From Auanema rhodensis (lineage: Eukaryota; Nematoda; Chromadorea; Rhabditida; Rhabditidae), in assembly GCA_964057225.1 (NCBI GenBank), contig OZ059899.1, forward strand, positions 3,472,001 through 3,536,000: 64,000 bases of DNA. The letters are read 5' to 3'. Position numbers and translations under genes: made by a program. Of the stretch, positions 23,877-37,561 are shown one piece after another. Below the pieces are notes generated by a model, which worked only from the letters and a program-made list of their open reading frames with translations, searched no databases and had not been told where the DNA came from. Positions within the stretch are counted from its first letter, which is position 1. Each line of letters opens with the position of its first letter.

Positions 23877-25982
23877 AACTAATTTTTGTATTAAGCGTTT
23901 CTCAATGTAGTATAGTGCATTCGATGCGGATTTTTAAGCTTCGTCGATCTGTGTTATCAGATTTGCGCTAGCTTAAAAATGCACCGAGATATCAACTGAT
24001 ATAAGTTCACACTTATATCCTCGATTTTCACCCTGAAGAATTAATTTTTTCGTTGAATAACATTGTCCATCGTCTTTGCCTTGAAAAATGGAATCTTAAA
24101 ACATCTACTTTTTGCTAAATTATTTTGAAATTTTTCGAAAAAATTTTTGTCAAAATGTTTTTGGAAGCAATGTTGAGTGTACATGGAAACTCAACATACA
24201 CTAATGCATCATTTTTCAAACGATCATAACTAATTTTTGTATCGAGTGTTTTTCAATGTAGTATAGTGCATTCGATGCGGATTTTTAAGCTGCGTCGATC
24301 TGTGTTATCAGATTTGCGCTAGCTTAAAAATGCACCGAGATATCAACTGATATAAGTTCACACTTATATCCTCGATTTTCACCCTGAAGAATTAATTTTT
24401 TCGTTGAATAACATTGTCCATCGTCTTTGCCTTGAAAAATGGAATCTAAAAACATCTACTTTTTGCTAAATTATTTTGAAATTTTTCGAAAAAATTTTTG
24501 TCAAAATGTTTTTGGAAGCAATGTTGAGTGTACATGGAAACTCAACATACACTAATGCATCATTTTTCAAACGATCATAACTAATTTTTGTATCAAGTGT
24601 TTCTCAATGTAGTATAGTGCATTCGATGCGGATTTTTAAGCTGCGTCGATCTGTGTTATCAGATTTGCGCTAGCTTAAAAAAGCACCGAGATATCAACTG
24701 ATATAAGTTCACACTTATATCCTCGATTTTCACCCTGAAGAATTAATTTTTTCGTTGAATAACATTGTCCATCGTCTTTGCCTTGAAAAATGGAATCTAA
24801 AAACATCTACTTTTTGCTAAATTATTTTGAAATTTTTCGAAAAAATTTTTGTCAAAATGTTTTTGGAAGCAATGTTGAGTGTACATGGAAACTCAACATA
24901 CACTAATGCATAATTTTTCAAACGATCATAACTAATTTTTGTATTAAGCGTTTCTCAATGTAGTATAGTGTATTCGATGCGGATTTTTAAGCTTCGTCGA
25001 TCTGTGTTATCAGATTTGCGCTAGCTTGAAAATGCACCGAGATATCAACTGATATAAGTTCACACTTATATCCTCGATTTTCACCCTGAAGAATTAATTT
25101 TTTCGTTGAATAACATTGTCCATCGTCTTTGCCTTGAAAAATGGAATCTAAAAACATCTACTTTTTGCTAAATTATTTTGAAATTTTTCGAAAAAATTTT
25201 TGTCAAAATGTTTTTGGAAGCAATGTTGAGTGTACATGGAAACTCAACATACACTAATGCATAATTTTTCAAACGATCATAACTAATTTTTGTATTAAGC
25301 GTTTCTCAATGTAGTATAGTGTATTCGATGCGGATTTTTAAGCTTCGTCGATCTGTGTTATCAGATTTGCGCTAGCTTAAAAATGCACCGAGATATCAAC
25401 TGATATAAGTTCACACTTATATCCTCGATTTTCACCCTGAAGAATTAATTTTTTCGTTGAATAACATTGTCCATCGTCTTTGCCTTGAAAAATGGAATCT
25501 AAAAACATCTACTTTTTGCTAAATTATTTTGAAATTTTTCGAAAAAATTTTTGTCAAAATGTTTTTGGAAGCAATGTTGAGTGTACATGGAAACTCAACA
25601 TACACTAATGCATCATTTTTCAAACGATCATAACTTATTTTTGTATCAAGCGTTTTTCAATGTAGTATAGTGCATTCGATGCGGATTTTTAAGCTGCGTC
25701 GATCTGTGTTATCAGATTTGCGCTAGCTTAAAAATGCACCGAGATATCAACTGATATAAGTTCACACTTATATCCTCGATTTTCACCCTGAAGAATTAAT
25801 TTTTTCGTTGAATAACATTGTCCATCGTCTTTGCCTTGAAAAATGGAATCTAAAAACATCTACTTTTTGCTAAATTATTTTGAAATTTTTCGAAAAAATT
25901 TTTGTCAAAATGTTTTTGGAAGCAATGTTGAGTGTACATGGAAACTCAACATACACTAATGCATCATTTTTCAAACGATCAT

Positions 25983-27386
25983 AACTAATTTTTGTATCAA
26001 GTGTTTCTCAATGTAGTATAGTGCATTCGATGCGGATTTTTAAGCTGCGTCGATCTGTGTTATCAGATTTGCGCTAGCTTAAAAAAGCACCGAGATATCA
26101 ACTGATATAAGTTCACACTTATATCCTCGATTTTCACCCTGAAGAATTAATTTTTTCGTTGAATAACATTGTCCATCGTCTTTGCCTTGAAAAATGGAAT
26201 CTAAAAACATCTACTTTTTGCTAAATTATTTTGAAATTTTTCGAAAAAATTTTTGTCAAAATGTTTTTGGAAGCAATGTTGAGTGTACATGGAAACTCAA
26301 CATACACTAATGCATAATTTTTCAAACGATCATAACTAATTTTTGTATTAAGCGTTTCTCAATGTAGTATAGTGTATTCGATGCGGATTTTTAAGCTTCG
26401 TCGATCTGTGTTATCAGATTTGCGCTAGCTTAAAAATGCACCGAGATATCAACTGATATAAGTTCACACTTATATCCTCGATTTTCACCCTGAAGAATTA
26501 ATTTTTTCGTTGAATAACATTGTCCATCGTCTTTGCCTTGAAAAATGGAATCTAAAAACATCTACTTTTTGCTAAATTATTTTGAAATTTTTCGAAAAAA
26601 TTTTTGTCAAAATGTTTTTGGAAGCAATGTTGAGTGTACATGGAAACTCAACATACACTAATGCATAATTTTTCAAACGATCATAACTAATTTTTGTATC
26701 AAGTGTTTCTCAATGTAGTATAGTGCATTCGATGCGGATTTTTAAGCTGCGTCGATCTGTGTTATCAGATTTGCGCTAGCTTAAAAAAGCACCGAGATAT
26801 CAACTGATATAAGTTCACACTTATATCCTCGATTTTCACCCTGAAGAATTAATTTTTTCGTTGAATAACATTGTCCATCGTCTTTGCCTTGAAAAATGGA
26901 ATCTAAAAACATCTACTTTTTGCTAAATTATTTTGAAATTTTTCGAAAAAATTTTTGTCAAAATGTTTTTGGAAGCAATGTTGAGTGTACATGGAAACTC
27001 AACATACACTAATGCATAATTTTTCAAACGATCATAACTAATTTTTGTATTAAGCGTTTCTCAATGTAGTATAGTGTATTCGATGCGGATTTTTAAGCTT
27101 CGTCGATCTGTGTTATCAGATTTGCGCTAGCTTAAAAATGCACCGAGATATCAACTGATATAAGTTCACACTTATATCCTCGATTTTCACCCTGAAGAAT
27201 TAATTTTTTCGTTGAATAACATCGTCCATCGTCTTTGCCTTGAAAAATGGAATCTAAAAACATCTACTTTTTGCTAAATTATTTTGAAATTTTTCGAAAA
27301 AATTTTTGTCAAAATGTTTTTGGAAGCAATGTTGAGTGTACATGGAAACTCAACATACACTAATGCATCATTTTTCAAACGATCAT
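25983..27386 (+). repeat. Tandem pair of 702-bp dimers (AAAAAAGCACC + AGTGTATTCG types)
   Basis: The units 25983-26684 and 26685-27386 each contain an AAAAAAGCACC monomer followed by a HindIII/AGTGTATTCG monomer. The second copy carries a private ACATCGTCC. A trimer of two AGTGTATTCG monomers plus an ACTTATTT monomer at 24930-25982 recurs at 27738-28790. Confidence 0.75.
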
Positions 27387-29843
27387 AACTTATTTTTGTA
27401 TCAAGCGTTTTTCAATGTAGTATAGTGCATTCGATGCGGATTTTTAAGCTGCGTCGATCTGTGTTATCAGATTTGCGCTAGCTTAAAAATGCACCGAGAT
27501 ATCAACTGATATAAGTTCACACTTATATCCTCGATTTTCACCCTGAAGAATTAATTTTTTCGTTGAATAACATTGTCCATCGTCTTTGCCTTGAAAAATG
27601 GAATCTAAAAACATCTACTTTTTGCTAAATTATTTTGAAATTTTTCGAAAAAATTTTTGTCAAAATGTTTTTGGAAGCAATGTTGAGTGTACATGGAAAC
27701 TCAACATACACTAATGCATAATTTTTCAAACGATCATAACTAATTTTTGTATTAAGCGTTTCTCAATGTAGTATAGTGTATTCGATGCGGATTTTTAAGC
27801 TTCGTCGATCTGTGTTATCAGATTTGCGCTAGCTTAAAAATGCACCGAGATATCAACTGATATAAGTTCACACTTATATCCTCGATTTTCACCCTGAAGA
27901 TTTAATTTTTTCGTTGAATAACATTGTCCATCGTCTTTGCCTTGAAAAATGGAATCTAAAAACATCTACTTTTTGCTAAATTATTTTGAAATTTTTCGAA
28001 AAAATTTTTGTCAAAATGTTTTTGGAAGCAATGTTGAGTGTACATGGAAACTCAACATACACTAATGCATAATTTTTCAAACGATCATAACTAATTTTTG
28101 TATTAAGCGTTTCTCAATGTAGTATAGTGTATTCGATGCGGATTTTTAAGCTTCGTCGATCTGTGTTATCAGATTTGCGCTAGCTTAAAAATGCACCGAG
28201 ATATCAACTGATATAAGTTCACACTTATATCCTCGATTTTCACCCTGAAGAATTAATTTTTTCGTTGAATAACATTGTCCATCGTCTTTGCCTTGAAAAA
28301 TGGAATCTAAAAACATCTACTTTTTGCTAAATTATTTTGAAATTTTTCGAAAAAATTTTTGTCAAAATGTTTTTGGAAGCAATGTTGAGTGTACATGGAA
28401 ACTCAACATACACTAATGCATCATTTTTCAAACGATCATAACTTATTTTTGTATCAAGCGTTTTTCAATGTAGTATAGTGCATTCGATGCGGATTTTTAA
28501 GCTGCGTCGATCTGTGTTATCAGATTTGCGCTAGCTTAAAAATGCACCGAGATATCAACTGATATAAGTTCACACTTATATCCTCGATTTTCACCCTGAA
28601 GAATTAATTTTTTCGTTGAATAACATTGTCCATCGTCTTTGCCCTGAAAAATGGAATCTAAAAACATCTACTTTTTGCTAAATTATTTTGAAATTTTTCG
28701 AAAAAATTTTTGTCAAAATGTTTTTGGAAGCAATGTTGAGTGTACATGGAAACTCAACATACACTAATGCATCATTTTTCAAACGATCATAACTAATTTT
28801 TGTATCAAGTGTTTCTCAATGTAGTATAGTGCATTCGATGCGGATTTTTAAGCTGCGTCGATCTGTGTTATCAGATTTGCGCTAGCTTAAAAAAGCACCG
28901 AGATATCAACTGATATAAGTTCACACTTATATCCTCGATTTTCACCCTGAAGAATTAATTTTTTCGTTGAATAACATTGTCCATCGTCTTTGCCTTGAAA
29001 AATAGAATCTAAAAACATCTACTTTTTGCTAAATTATTTTGAAATTTTTCGAAAAAATTTTTGTCAAAATGTTTTTGGAAGCAATGTTGAGTGTACATGG
29101 AAACTCAACATACACTAATGCATAATTTTTCAAACGATCATAACTAATTTTTGTATTAAGCGTTTCTCAATGTAGTATAGTGCATTCGATGCGGATTTTT
29201 AAGCTTCGTCGATCTGTGTTATCAGATTTGCGCTAGCTTAAAAATGCACCGAGATATCAACTGATATAAGTTCACACTTATATCCTCGATTTTCACCCTG
29301 AAGAATTAATTTTTTCGTTGAATAACATTGTCCATCGTCTTTGCCTTGAAAAATGGAATCTTAAAACATCTACTTTTTGCTAAATTATTTTGAAATTTTT
29401 CGAAAAAATTTTTGTCAAAATGTTTTTGGAAGCAATGTTGAGTGTACATGGAAACTCAACATACACTAATGCATCATTTTTCAAACGATCATAACTAATT
29501 TTTGTATCAAGTGTTTCTCAATGTAGTATAGTGCATTCGATGCGGATTTTTAAGCTGCGTCGATCTGTGTTATCAGATTTGCGCTAGCTTAAAAATGCAC
29601 CGAGATATCAACTGATATAAGTTCACACTTATATCCTCGATTTTCACCCTGAAGAATTGATTTTTTCGTTGAATAACATTGTCTATCGTCTTTGCCTTGA
29701 AAAATGGAATCTTAAAACATCTACTTTTTGCTAAATTATTTTGAAATTTTTCGAAAAAATTTTTGTCAAAATGTTTTTGGAAGCAATGTTGAGTGTACAT
29801 GGAAACTCAACATACACTAATGCATCATTTTTCAAACGATCAT

Positions 29844-32800
29844 AACTAATTTTTGTATCAAGTGTTTCTCAATGTAGTATAGTGCATTCGATGCGGATTT
29901 TTAAGCTGCGTCGATCTGTGTTATCAGATTTGCGCTAGCTTAAAAATGCACCGAGATATCAACTGATATAAGTTCACACTTATATCCTCGATTTTCACCC
30001 TGAAGAATTGATTTTTTCGTTGAATAACATTGTCTATCGTCTTTGCCTTGAAAAATGGAATCTTAAAACATCTACTTTTTGCTAAATTATTTTGAAATTT
30101 TTCGAAAAAATTTTTGTCAAAATGTTTTTGGAAGCAATGTTGAGTGTACATGGAAACTCAACATACACTAATGCATCATTTTTCAAACGATCATAACTAA
30201 TTTTTGTATCAAGTGTTTCTCAATGTAGTATAGTGCATTCGATGCGGATTTTTAAGCTGCGTCGATCTGTGTTATCAGATTTGCGCTAGCTTAAAAATGC
30301 ACCGAGATATCAACTGATATAAGTTCACACTTATATCCTCGATTTTCACCCTGAAGAATTGATTTTTTCGTTGAATAACATTGTCTATCGTCTTTGCCTT
30401 GAAAAATGGAATCTAAAAACATCTACTTTTTGCTAAATTATTTTGAAATTTTTCGAAAAAATTTTTGTCAAAATGTTTTTGGAAGCAATGTTGAGTGTAC
30501 ATGGAAACTCAACATACACTAATGCATCATTTTTCAAACGATCTTAACTAATTTTTGTATTAAGCGTTTCTCAATGTAGTATAGTGCATTCGATGCGGAT
30601 TTTCAAGCTGCGTCGATCTGTGTTATCAGATTTGCGCTAGCTTAAAAATGCACCGAGATATCAACTGATATAAGTTCACACATATATACCCGATTTTCAC
30701 CCTGAAGAATTAATTTTTTCGTTGAATAACCTTGTCCATCGTCTTTGCCTTGAAAAATGGAATCTAAAAACATCTACTTTTTGCTAAATTATTTTGAAAT
30801 TTTTCGAAAAAATTTTTGTCAAAATGTTTTTGGAAGCAATGTTGAGTGTACATGGAAACTCAACATACACTAATGCATCATTTTTCAAACGATCATAACT
30901 AATTTTTGTATTAAGCGTTTCTCAATGTAGTATAGTGCATTCGATGCGGATTTTCAAGCTGCGTCGATCTGTGTTATCAGATTTGCGCTAGCTTAAAAAT
31001 GCACCGAGATATCAACTGATATAAGTTCACACATATATACCCGATTTTCACCCTGAAGAATTAATTTTTTCGTTGAATAACCTTGTCCATCGTCTTTGCC
31101 TTGAAAAATGGAATCTAAAAGCATCTACTTTTTGCTAAATTATCTTGAAATTTTTCGAAAAAATTTTTGTCAAAATGTTTTTGGAAGCAATGTTGAGTGT
31201 ACATGGAAACTCAACATACACTAATGCATCATTTTTCAAACGATCATAACTAATTTTTGTATTAAGCGTTTCTCAATGTAGTATAGTGCATTCGATGCGG
31301 ATTTTTAAGCTTCGTCGATCTGTGTTATCAGATTTGCGCTAGCTTAAAAATGCACCGAGATATCAACTGATATAAGTTCACACTTATATCCTCGATTTTC
31401 ACCTGAAGAATTAATTTTTTCGTTGAATAACCTTGTCCATCGTCTTTGCCTTGAAAAATGGAATCTAAAAACATCTACTTTTTGCTAAATTATTTTGAAA
31501 TTTTTCGAAAAAATTTTTGTCAAAATGTTTTTGGAAGCAATGTTGAGTGTACATGGAAACTCAACATACACTAATGCATCATTTTTCAAACGATCATAAC
31601 TAATTTTTGTATCAAGTGTTTCTCAATGTAGTATAGTGCATTCGATGCGGATTTTTAAGCTGCGTCGATCTGTGTTATCAGATTTGCGCTAGCTTAAAAA
31701 TGCACCGAGATATCAACTGATATAAGTTCACACTTATATCCTCGATTTTCACCCTGAAGAATTGATTTTTTCGTTGAATAACATTGTCTATCGTCTTTGC
31801 CTTGAAAAATGGAATCTTAAAACATCTACTTTTTGCTAAATTATTTTGAAATTTTTCGAAAAAATTTTTGTCAAAATGTTTTTGGAAGCAATGTTGAGTG
31901 TACATGGAAACTCAACATACACTAATGCATCATTTTTCAAACGATCATAACTAATTTTTGTATCAAGTGTTTCTCAATGTAGTATAGTGCATTCGATGCG
32001 GATTTTTAAGCTGCGTCGATCTGTGTTATCAGATTTGCGCTAGCTTAAAAATGCACCGAGATATCAACTGATATAAGTTCACACTTATATCCTCGATTTT
32101 CACCCTGAAGAATTGATTTTTTCGTTGAATAACATTGTCTATCGTCTTTGCCTTGAAAAATGGAATCTAAAAACATCTACTTTTTGCTAAATTATTTTGA
32201 AATTTTTCGAAAAAATTTTTGTCAAAATGTTTTTGGAAGCAATGTTGAGTGTACATGGAAACTCAACATACACTAATGCATCATTTTTCAAACGATCTTA
32301 ACTAATTTTTGTATTAAGCGTTTCTCAATGTAGTATAGTGCATTCGATGCGGATTTTCAAGCTGCGTCGATCTGTGTTATCAGATTTGCGCTAGCTTAAA
32401 AATGCACCGAGATATCAACTGATATAAGTTCACACATATATACCCGATTTTCACCCTGAAGAATTAATTTTTTCGTTGAATAACCTTGTCCATCGTCTTT
32501 GCCTTGAAAAATGGAATCTAAAAACATCTACTTTTTGCTAAATTATTTTGAAATTTTTCGAAAAAATTTTTGTCAAAATGTTTTTGGAAGCAATGTTGAG
32601 TGTACATGGAAACTCAACATACACTAATGCATCATTTTTCAAACGATCATAACTAATTTTTGTATTAAGCGTTTCTCAATGTAGTATAGTGCATTCGATG
32701 CGGATTTTCAAGCTGCGTCGATCTGTGTTATCAGATTTGCGCTAGCTTAAAAATGCACCGAGATATCAACTGATATAAGTTCACACATATATACCCGATT

Positions 32801-33351
32801 TTCACCCTGAAGAATTAATTTTTTCGTTGAATAACCTTGTCCATCGTCTTTGCCTTGAAAAATGGAATCTAAAAGCATCTACTTTTTGCTAAATTATCTT
32901 GAAATTTTTCGAAAAAATTTTTGTCAAAATGTTTTTGGAAGCAATGTTGAGTGTACATGGAAACTCAACATACACTAATGCATCATTTTTCAAACGATCA
33001 TAACTAATTTTTGTATTAAGCGTTTCTCAATGTAGTATAGTGCATTCGATGCGGATTTTTAAGCTTCGTCGATCTGTGTTATCAGATTTGCGCTAGCTTA
33101 AAAATGCACCGAGATATCAACTGATATAAGTTCACACTTATATCCTCGATTTTCACCTGAAGAATTAATTTTTTCGTTGAATAACCTTGTCCATCGTCTT
33201 TGCCTTGAAAAATGGAATCTAAAAACATCTACTTTTTGCTAAATTATTTTGAAATTTTTCGAAAAAATTTTTGTCAAAATGTTTTTGGAAGCAATGTTGA
33301 GTGTACATGGAAACTCAACATACACTAATGCATCATTTTTCAAACGATCAT
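29844..33351 (+). repeat. Tandem pair of 1754-bp five-monomer units
   Basis: The copies are 29844-31597 and 31598-33351. Order: GAATTGATT with CTTAAAAC; GAATTGATT with CTAAAAAC, ending CGATCTTAAC; TTTTCAAG/ACCCG/AACCTTG; the same with AAAAGC and ATTATCTTG; HindIII-type 350-bp monomer with CACCTGAAG. I found no difference between the two copies at any marker site. An extra first-type monomer (29493) precedes the pair. Confidence 0.9.
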
Positions 33352-33702
33352 AACTAATTTTTGTATTAAGCGTTTCTCAATGTAGTATAGTGCATTCGAT
33401 GCGGATTTTCAAGCTGCGTCGATCTGTGTTATCAGATTTGCGCTAGCTTAAAAATGCACCGAGATATCAACTGATATAAGTTCACACATATATACCCGAT
33501 TTTCACCCTGAAGAATTAATTTTTTCGTTGAATAACCTTGTCCATCGTCTTTGCCTTGAAAAATGGAATCTAAAAGCATCTACTTTTTGCTAAATTATCT
33601 TGAAATTTTTCGAAAAAATTTTTGTCAAAATGTTTTTGGAAGCAATGTTGAGTGTACATGGAAACTCAACATACACTAATGCATCATTTTTCAAACGATC
33701 AT

Positions 33703-35806
33703 AACTAATTTTTGTATTAAGCGTTTCTCAATGTAGTATAGTGCATTCGATGCGGATTTTCAAGCTGCGTCGATCTGTGTTATCAGATTTGCGCTAGCTT
33801 AAAAATGCACCGAGATATCAACTGATATAAGTTCACACATATATACCCGATTTTCACCCTGAAGAATTAATTTTTTCGTTGAATAACCTTGTCCATCGTC
33901 TTTGCCTTGAAAAATGGAATCTAAAAGCATCTACTTTTTGCTAAATTATCTTGAAATTTTTCGAAAAAATTTTTGTCAAAATGTTTTTGGAAGCAATGTT
34001 GAGTGTACATGGAAACTCAACATACACTAATGCATCATTTTTCAAACGATCATAACTAATTTTTGTATTAAGCGTTTCTCAATGTAGTATAGTGCATTCG
34101 ATGCGGATTTTCAAGCTGCGTCGATCTGTGTTATCAGATTTGCGCTAGCTTAAAAATGCACCGAGATATCAACTGATATAAGTTCACACATATATACCCG
34201 ATTTTCACCCTGAAGAATTAATTTTTTCGTTGAATAACATTGTCCATCGTCTTTGCCTTGAAAAAAGGAATCTAAAAACATCTACTTTTTGCTAAATTAT
34301 TTTGAAATTTTTCGAAAAAATTTTTGTCAAAATGTTTTTGGAAGCAATGTTGAGTGTACATGGAAACTCAACATACACTAATGCATCATTTTTCAAACGA
34401 TCATAACTAATTTTTGTATTAAGCGTTTCTCAATGTAGTATAGTGCATTCGATGCGGATTTTCAGGCTGCGTCGATCTGTGTTATCAGATTTGCGCTAGC
34501 TTAAAAATGCACCGAGATATCAACTGATATAAGTTCACACTTATATCCTCGATTTTCACCTGAAGAATTAATTTTTTCGTTGAATAACATTGTCCATCGT
34601 CTTTGCCTTGAAAAATAGAATCTAAAAACATCTACTTTTTGCTAAATTATTTTGAAATTTTTCGAAAAAATTTTTGTCAAAATGTTTTTGGAAGCAATGT
34701 TGAGTGTACATGGAAACTCAACATACACTAATGCATAATTTTTCAAACGATCATAACTAATTTTTGTATTAAGCGTTTCTCAATGTAGTATAGTGCATTC
34801 GATGCGGATTTTCAAGCTGCGTCGATCTGTGTTATCAGATTTGCGCTAGCTTAAAAATGCACCGAGATATCAACTGATATAAGTTCACACATATATACCC
34901 GATTTTCACCCTGAAGAATTAATTTTTTCGTTGAATAACCTTGTCCATCGTCTTTGCCTTGAAAAATGGAATCTAAAAGCATCTACTTTTTGCTAAATTA
35001 TCTTGAAATTTTTCGAAAAAATTTTTGTCAAAATGTTTTTGGAAGCAATGTTGAGTGTACATGGAAACTCAACATACACTAATGCATCATTTTTCAAACG
35101 ATCATAACTAATTTTTGTATTAAGCGTTTCTCAATGTAGTATAGTGCATTCGATGCGGATTTTCAAGCTGCGTCGATCTGTGTTATCAGATTTGCGCTAG
35201 CTTAAAAATGCACCGAGATATCAACTGATATAAGTTCACACATATATACCCGATTTTCACCCTGAAGAATTAATTTTTTCGTTGAATAACATTGTCCATC
35301 GTCTTTGCCTTGAAAAAAGGAATCTAAAAACATCTACTTTTTGCTAAATTATTTTGAAATTTTTCGAAAAAATTTTTGTCAAAATGTTTTTGGAAGCAAT
35401 GTTGAGTGTACATGGAAACTCAACATACACTAATGCATCATTTTTCAAACGATCATAACTAATTTTTGTATTAAGCGTTTCTCAATGTAGTATAGTGCAT
35501 TCGATGCGGATTTTCAGGCTGCGTCGATCTGTGTTATCAGATTTGCGCTAGCTTAAAAATGCACCGAGATATCAACTGATATAAGTTCACACTTATATCC
35601 TCGATTTTCACCTGAAGAATTAATTTTTTCGTTGAATAACATTGTCCATCGTCTTTGCCTTGAAAAATAGAATCTAAAAACATCTACTTTTTGCTAAATT
35701 ATTTTGAAATTTTTCGAAAAAATTTTTGTCAAAATGTTTTTGGAAGCAATGTTGAGTGTACATGGAAACTCAACATACACTAATGCATAATTTTTCAAAC
35801 GATCAT
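33703..35806 (+). repeat. Tandem pair of 1052-bp three-monomer units
   Basis: The units 33703-34754 and 34755-35806 each hold an AAAAGC/ATTATCTTG monomer, a TTTTCAAG/ACCCG/AAAAAAGGA monomer, and a 350-bp monomer with the otherwise unseen TTTCAGGCTG plus CACCTGAAG, AAAAATAGA and CATAATTTTT. The AAAAGC type is also singly repeated just upstream (33352). Confidence 0.9.
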
Positions 35807-37561
35807 AACTAATTTTTGTATTAAGCGTTTCTCAATGTAGTATAGTGCATTCGATGCGGATTTTTAAGCTTCGTCGATCTGTGTTATCAGATTTGCGCTA
35901 GCTTAAAAATGCACCGAGATATCAACTGATATAAGTTCACACTTATATCCTCGATTTTCACCCTGAAGAATTAATTTTTTCGTTGAATAACATTGTCCAT
36001 CGTCTTTGCCTTGAAAAATGGAATCTTAAAACATCTACTTTTTGCTAAATTATTTTGAAATTTTTCGAAAAAATTTTTGTCAAAATGTTTTTGGAAGCAA
36101 TGTTGAGTGTACATGGAAACTCAACATACACTAATGCATCATTTTTCAAACGATCATAACTAATTTTTGTATCAAGTGTTTCTCAATGTAGTATAGTGCA
36201 TTCGATGCGGATTTTTAAGCTGCGTCGATCTGTGTTATCAGATTTGCGCTAGCTTAAAAATGCACCGAGATATCAACTGATATAAGTTCACACTTATATC
36301 CTCGATTTTCACCCTGAAGAATTGATTTTTTCGTTGAATAACATTGTCTATCGTCTTTGCCTTGAAAAATGGAATCTTAAAACATCTACTTTTTGCTAAA
36401 TTATTTTGAAATTTTTCGAAAAAATTTTTGTCAAAATGTTTTTGGAAGCAATGTTGAGTGTACATGGAAACTCAACATACACTAATGCATCATTTTTCAA
36501 ACGATCATAACTAATTTTTGTATCAAGTGTTTCTCAATGTAGTATAGTGCATTCGATGCGGATTTTTAAGCTGCGTCGATCTGTGTTATCAGATTTGCGC
36601 TAGCTTAAAAATGCACCGAGATATCAACTGATATAAGTTCACACTTATATCCTCGATTTTCACCCTGAAGAATTGATTTTTTCGTTGAATAACATTGTCT
36701 ATCGTCTTTGCCTTGAAAAATGGAATCTAAAAACATCTACTTTTTGCTAAATTATTTTGAAATTTTTCGAAAAAATTTTTGTCAAAATGTTTTTGGAAGC
36801 AATGTTGAGTGTACATGGAAACTCAACATACACTAATGCATCATTTTTCAAACGATCTTAACTAATTTTTGTATTAAGCGTTTCTCAATGTAGTATAGTG
36901 CATTCGATGCGGATTTTCAAGCTGCGTCGATCTGTGTTATCAGATTTGCGCTAGCTTAAAAATGCACCGAGATATCAACTGATATAAGTTCACACTTATA
37001 TCCTCGATTTTCACCCTGAAGAATTAATTTTTTCGTTGAATAACATTGTCCATCGTCTTTGCCTTGAAAAATAGAATCTAAAAACATCTACTTTTTGCTA
37101 AATTATTTTGAAATTTTTCGAAAAAATTTTTGTCAAAATGTTTTTGGAAGCAATGTTGAGTGTACATGGAAACTCAACATACACTAATGCATAATTTTTC
37201 AAACGATCATAACTAATTTTTGTATTAAGCGTTTCTCAATGTAGTATAGTGCATTCGATGCGGATTTTTAAGCTTCGTCGATCTGTGTTATCAGATTTGC
37301 GCTAGCTTAAAAATGCACCGAGATATCAACTGATATAAGTTCACACTTATATCCTCGATTTTCACCCTGAAGAATTAATTTTTTCGTTGAATAACATTGT
37401 CCATCGTCTTTGCCTTGAAAAATGGAATCTTAAAACATCTACTTTTTGCTAAATTATTTTGAAATTTTTCGAAAAAATTTTTGTCAAAATGTTTTTGGAA
37501 GCAATGTTGAGTGTACATGGAAACTCAACATACACTAATGCATCATTTTTCAAACGATCAT

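Larger units (their letters stand above)
18612..29141 (+). repeat. Zone 5: AAAAAAGCACC / HindIII / ACTTATTT-type monomers (copies 54-83)
   Basis: Recurrent types are TCAAGTG with TTAAAAAAGCACC; TTAAGCG with AAGCTTCG; AACTTATTT with TCAAGCGTTTTTC; and, from 24930, AAGCTTCG with AGTGTATTCG. The last types alternate in short irregular units of two to four monomers. CATAATTTTT replaces CATCATTTTT at many monomer ends. Confidence 0.88.
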
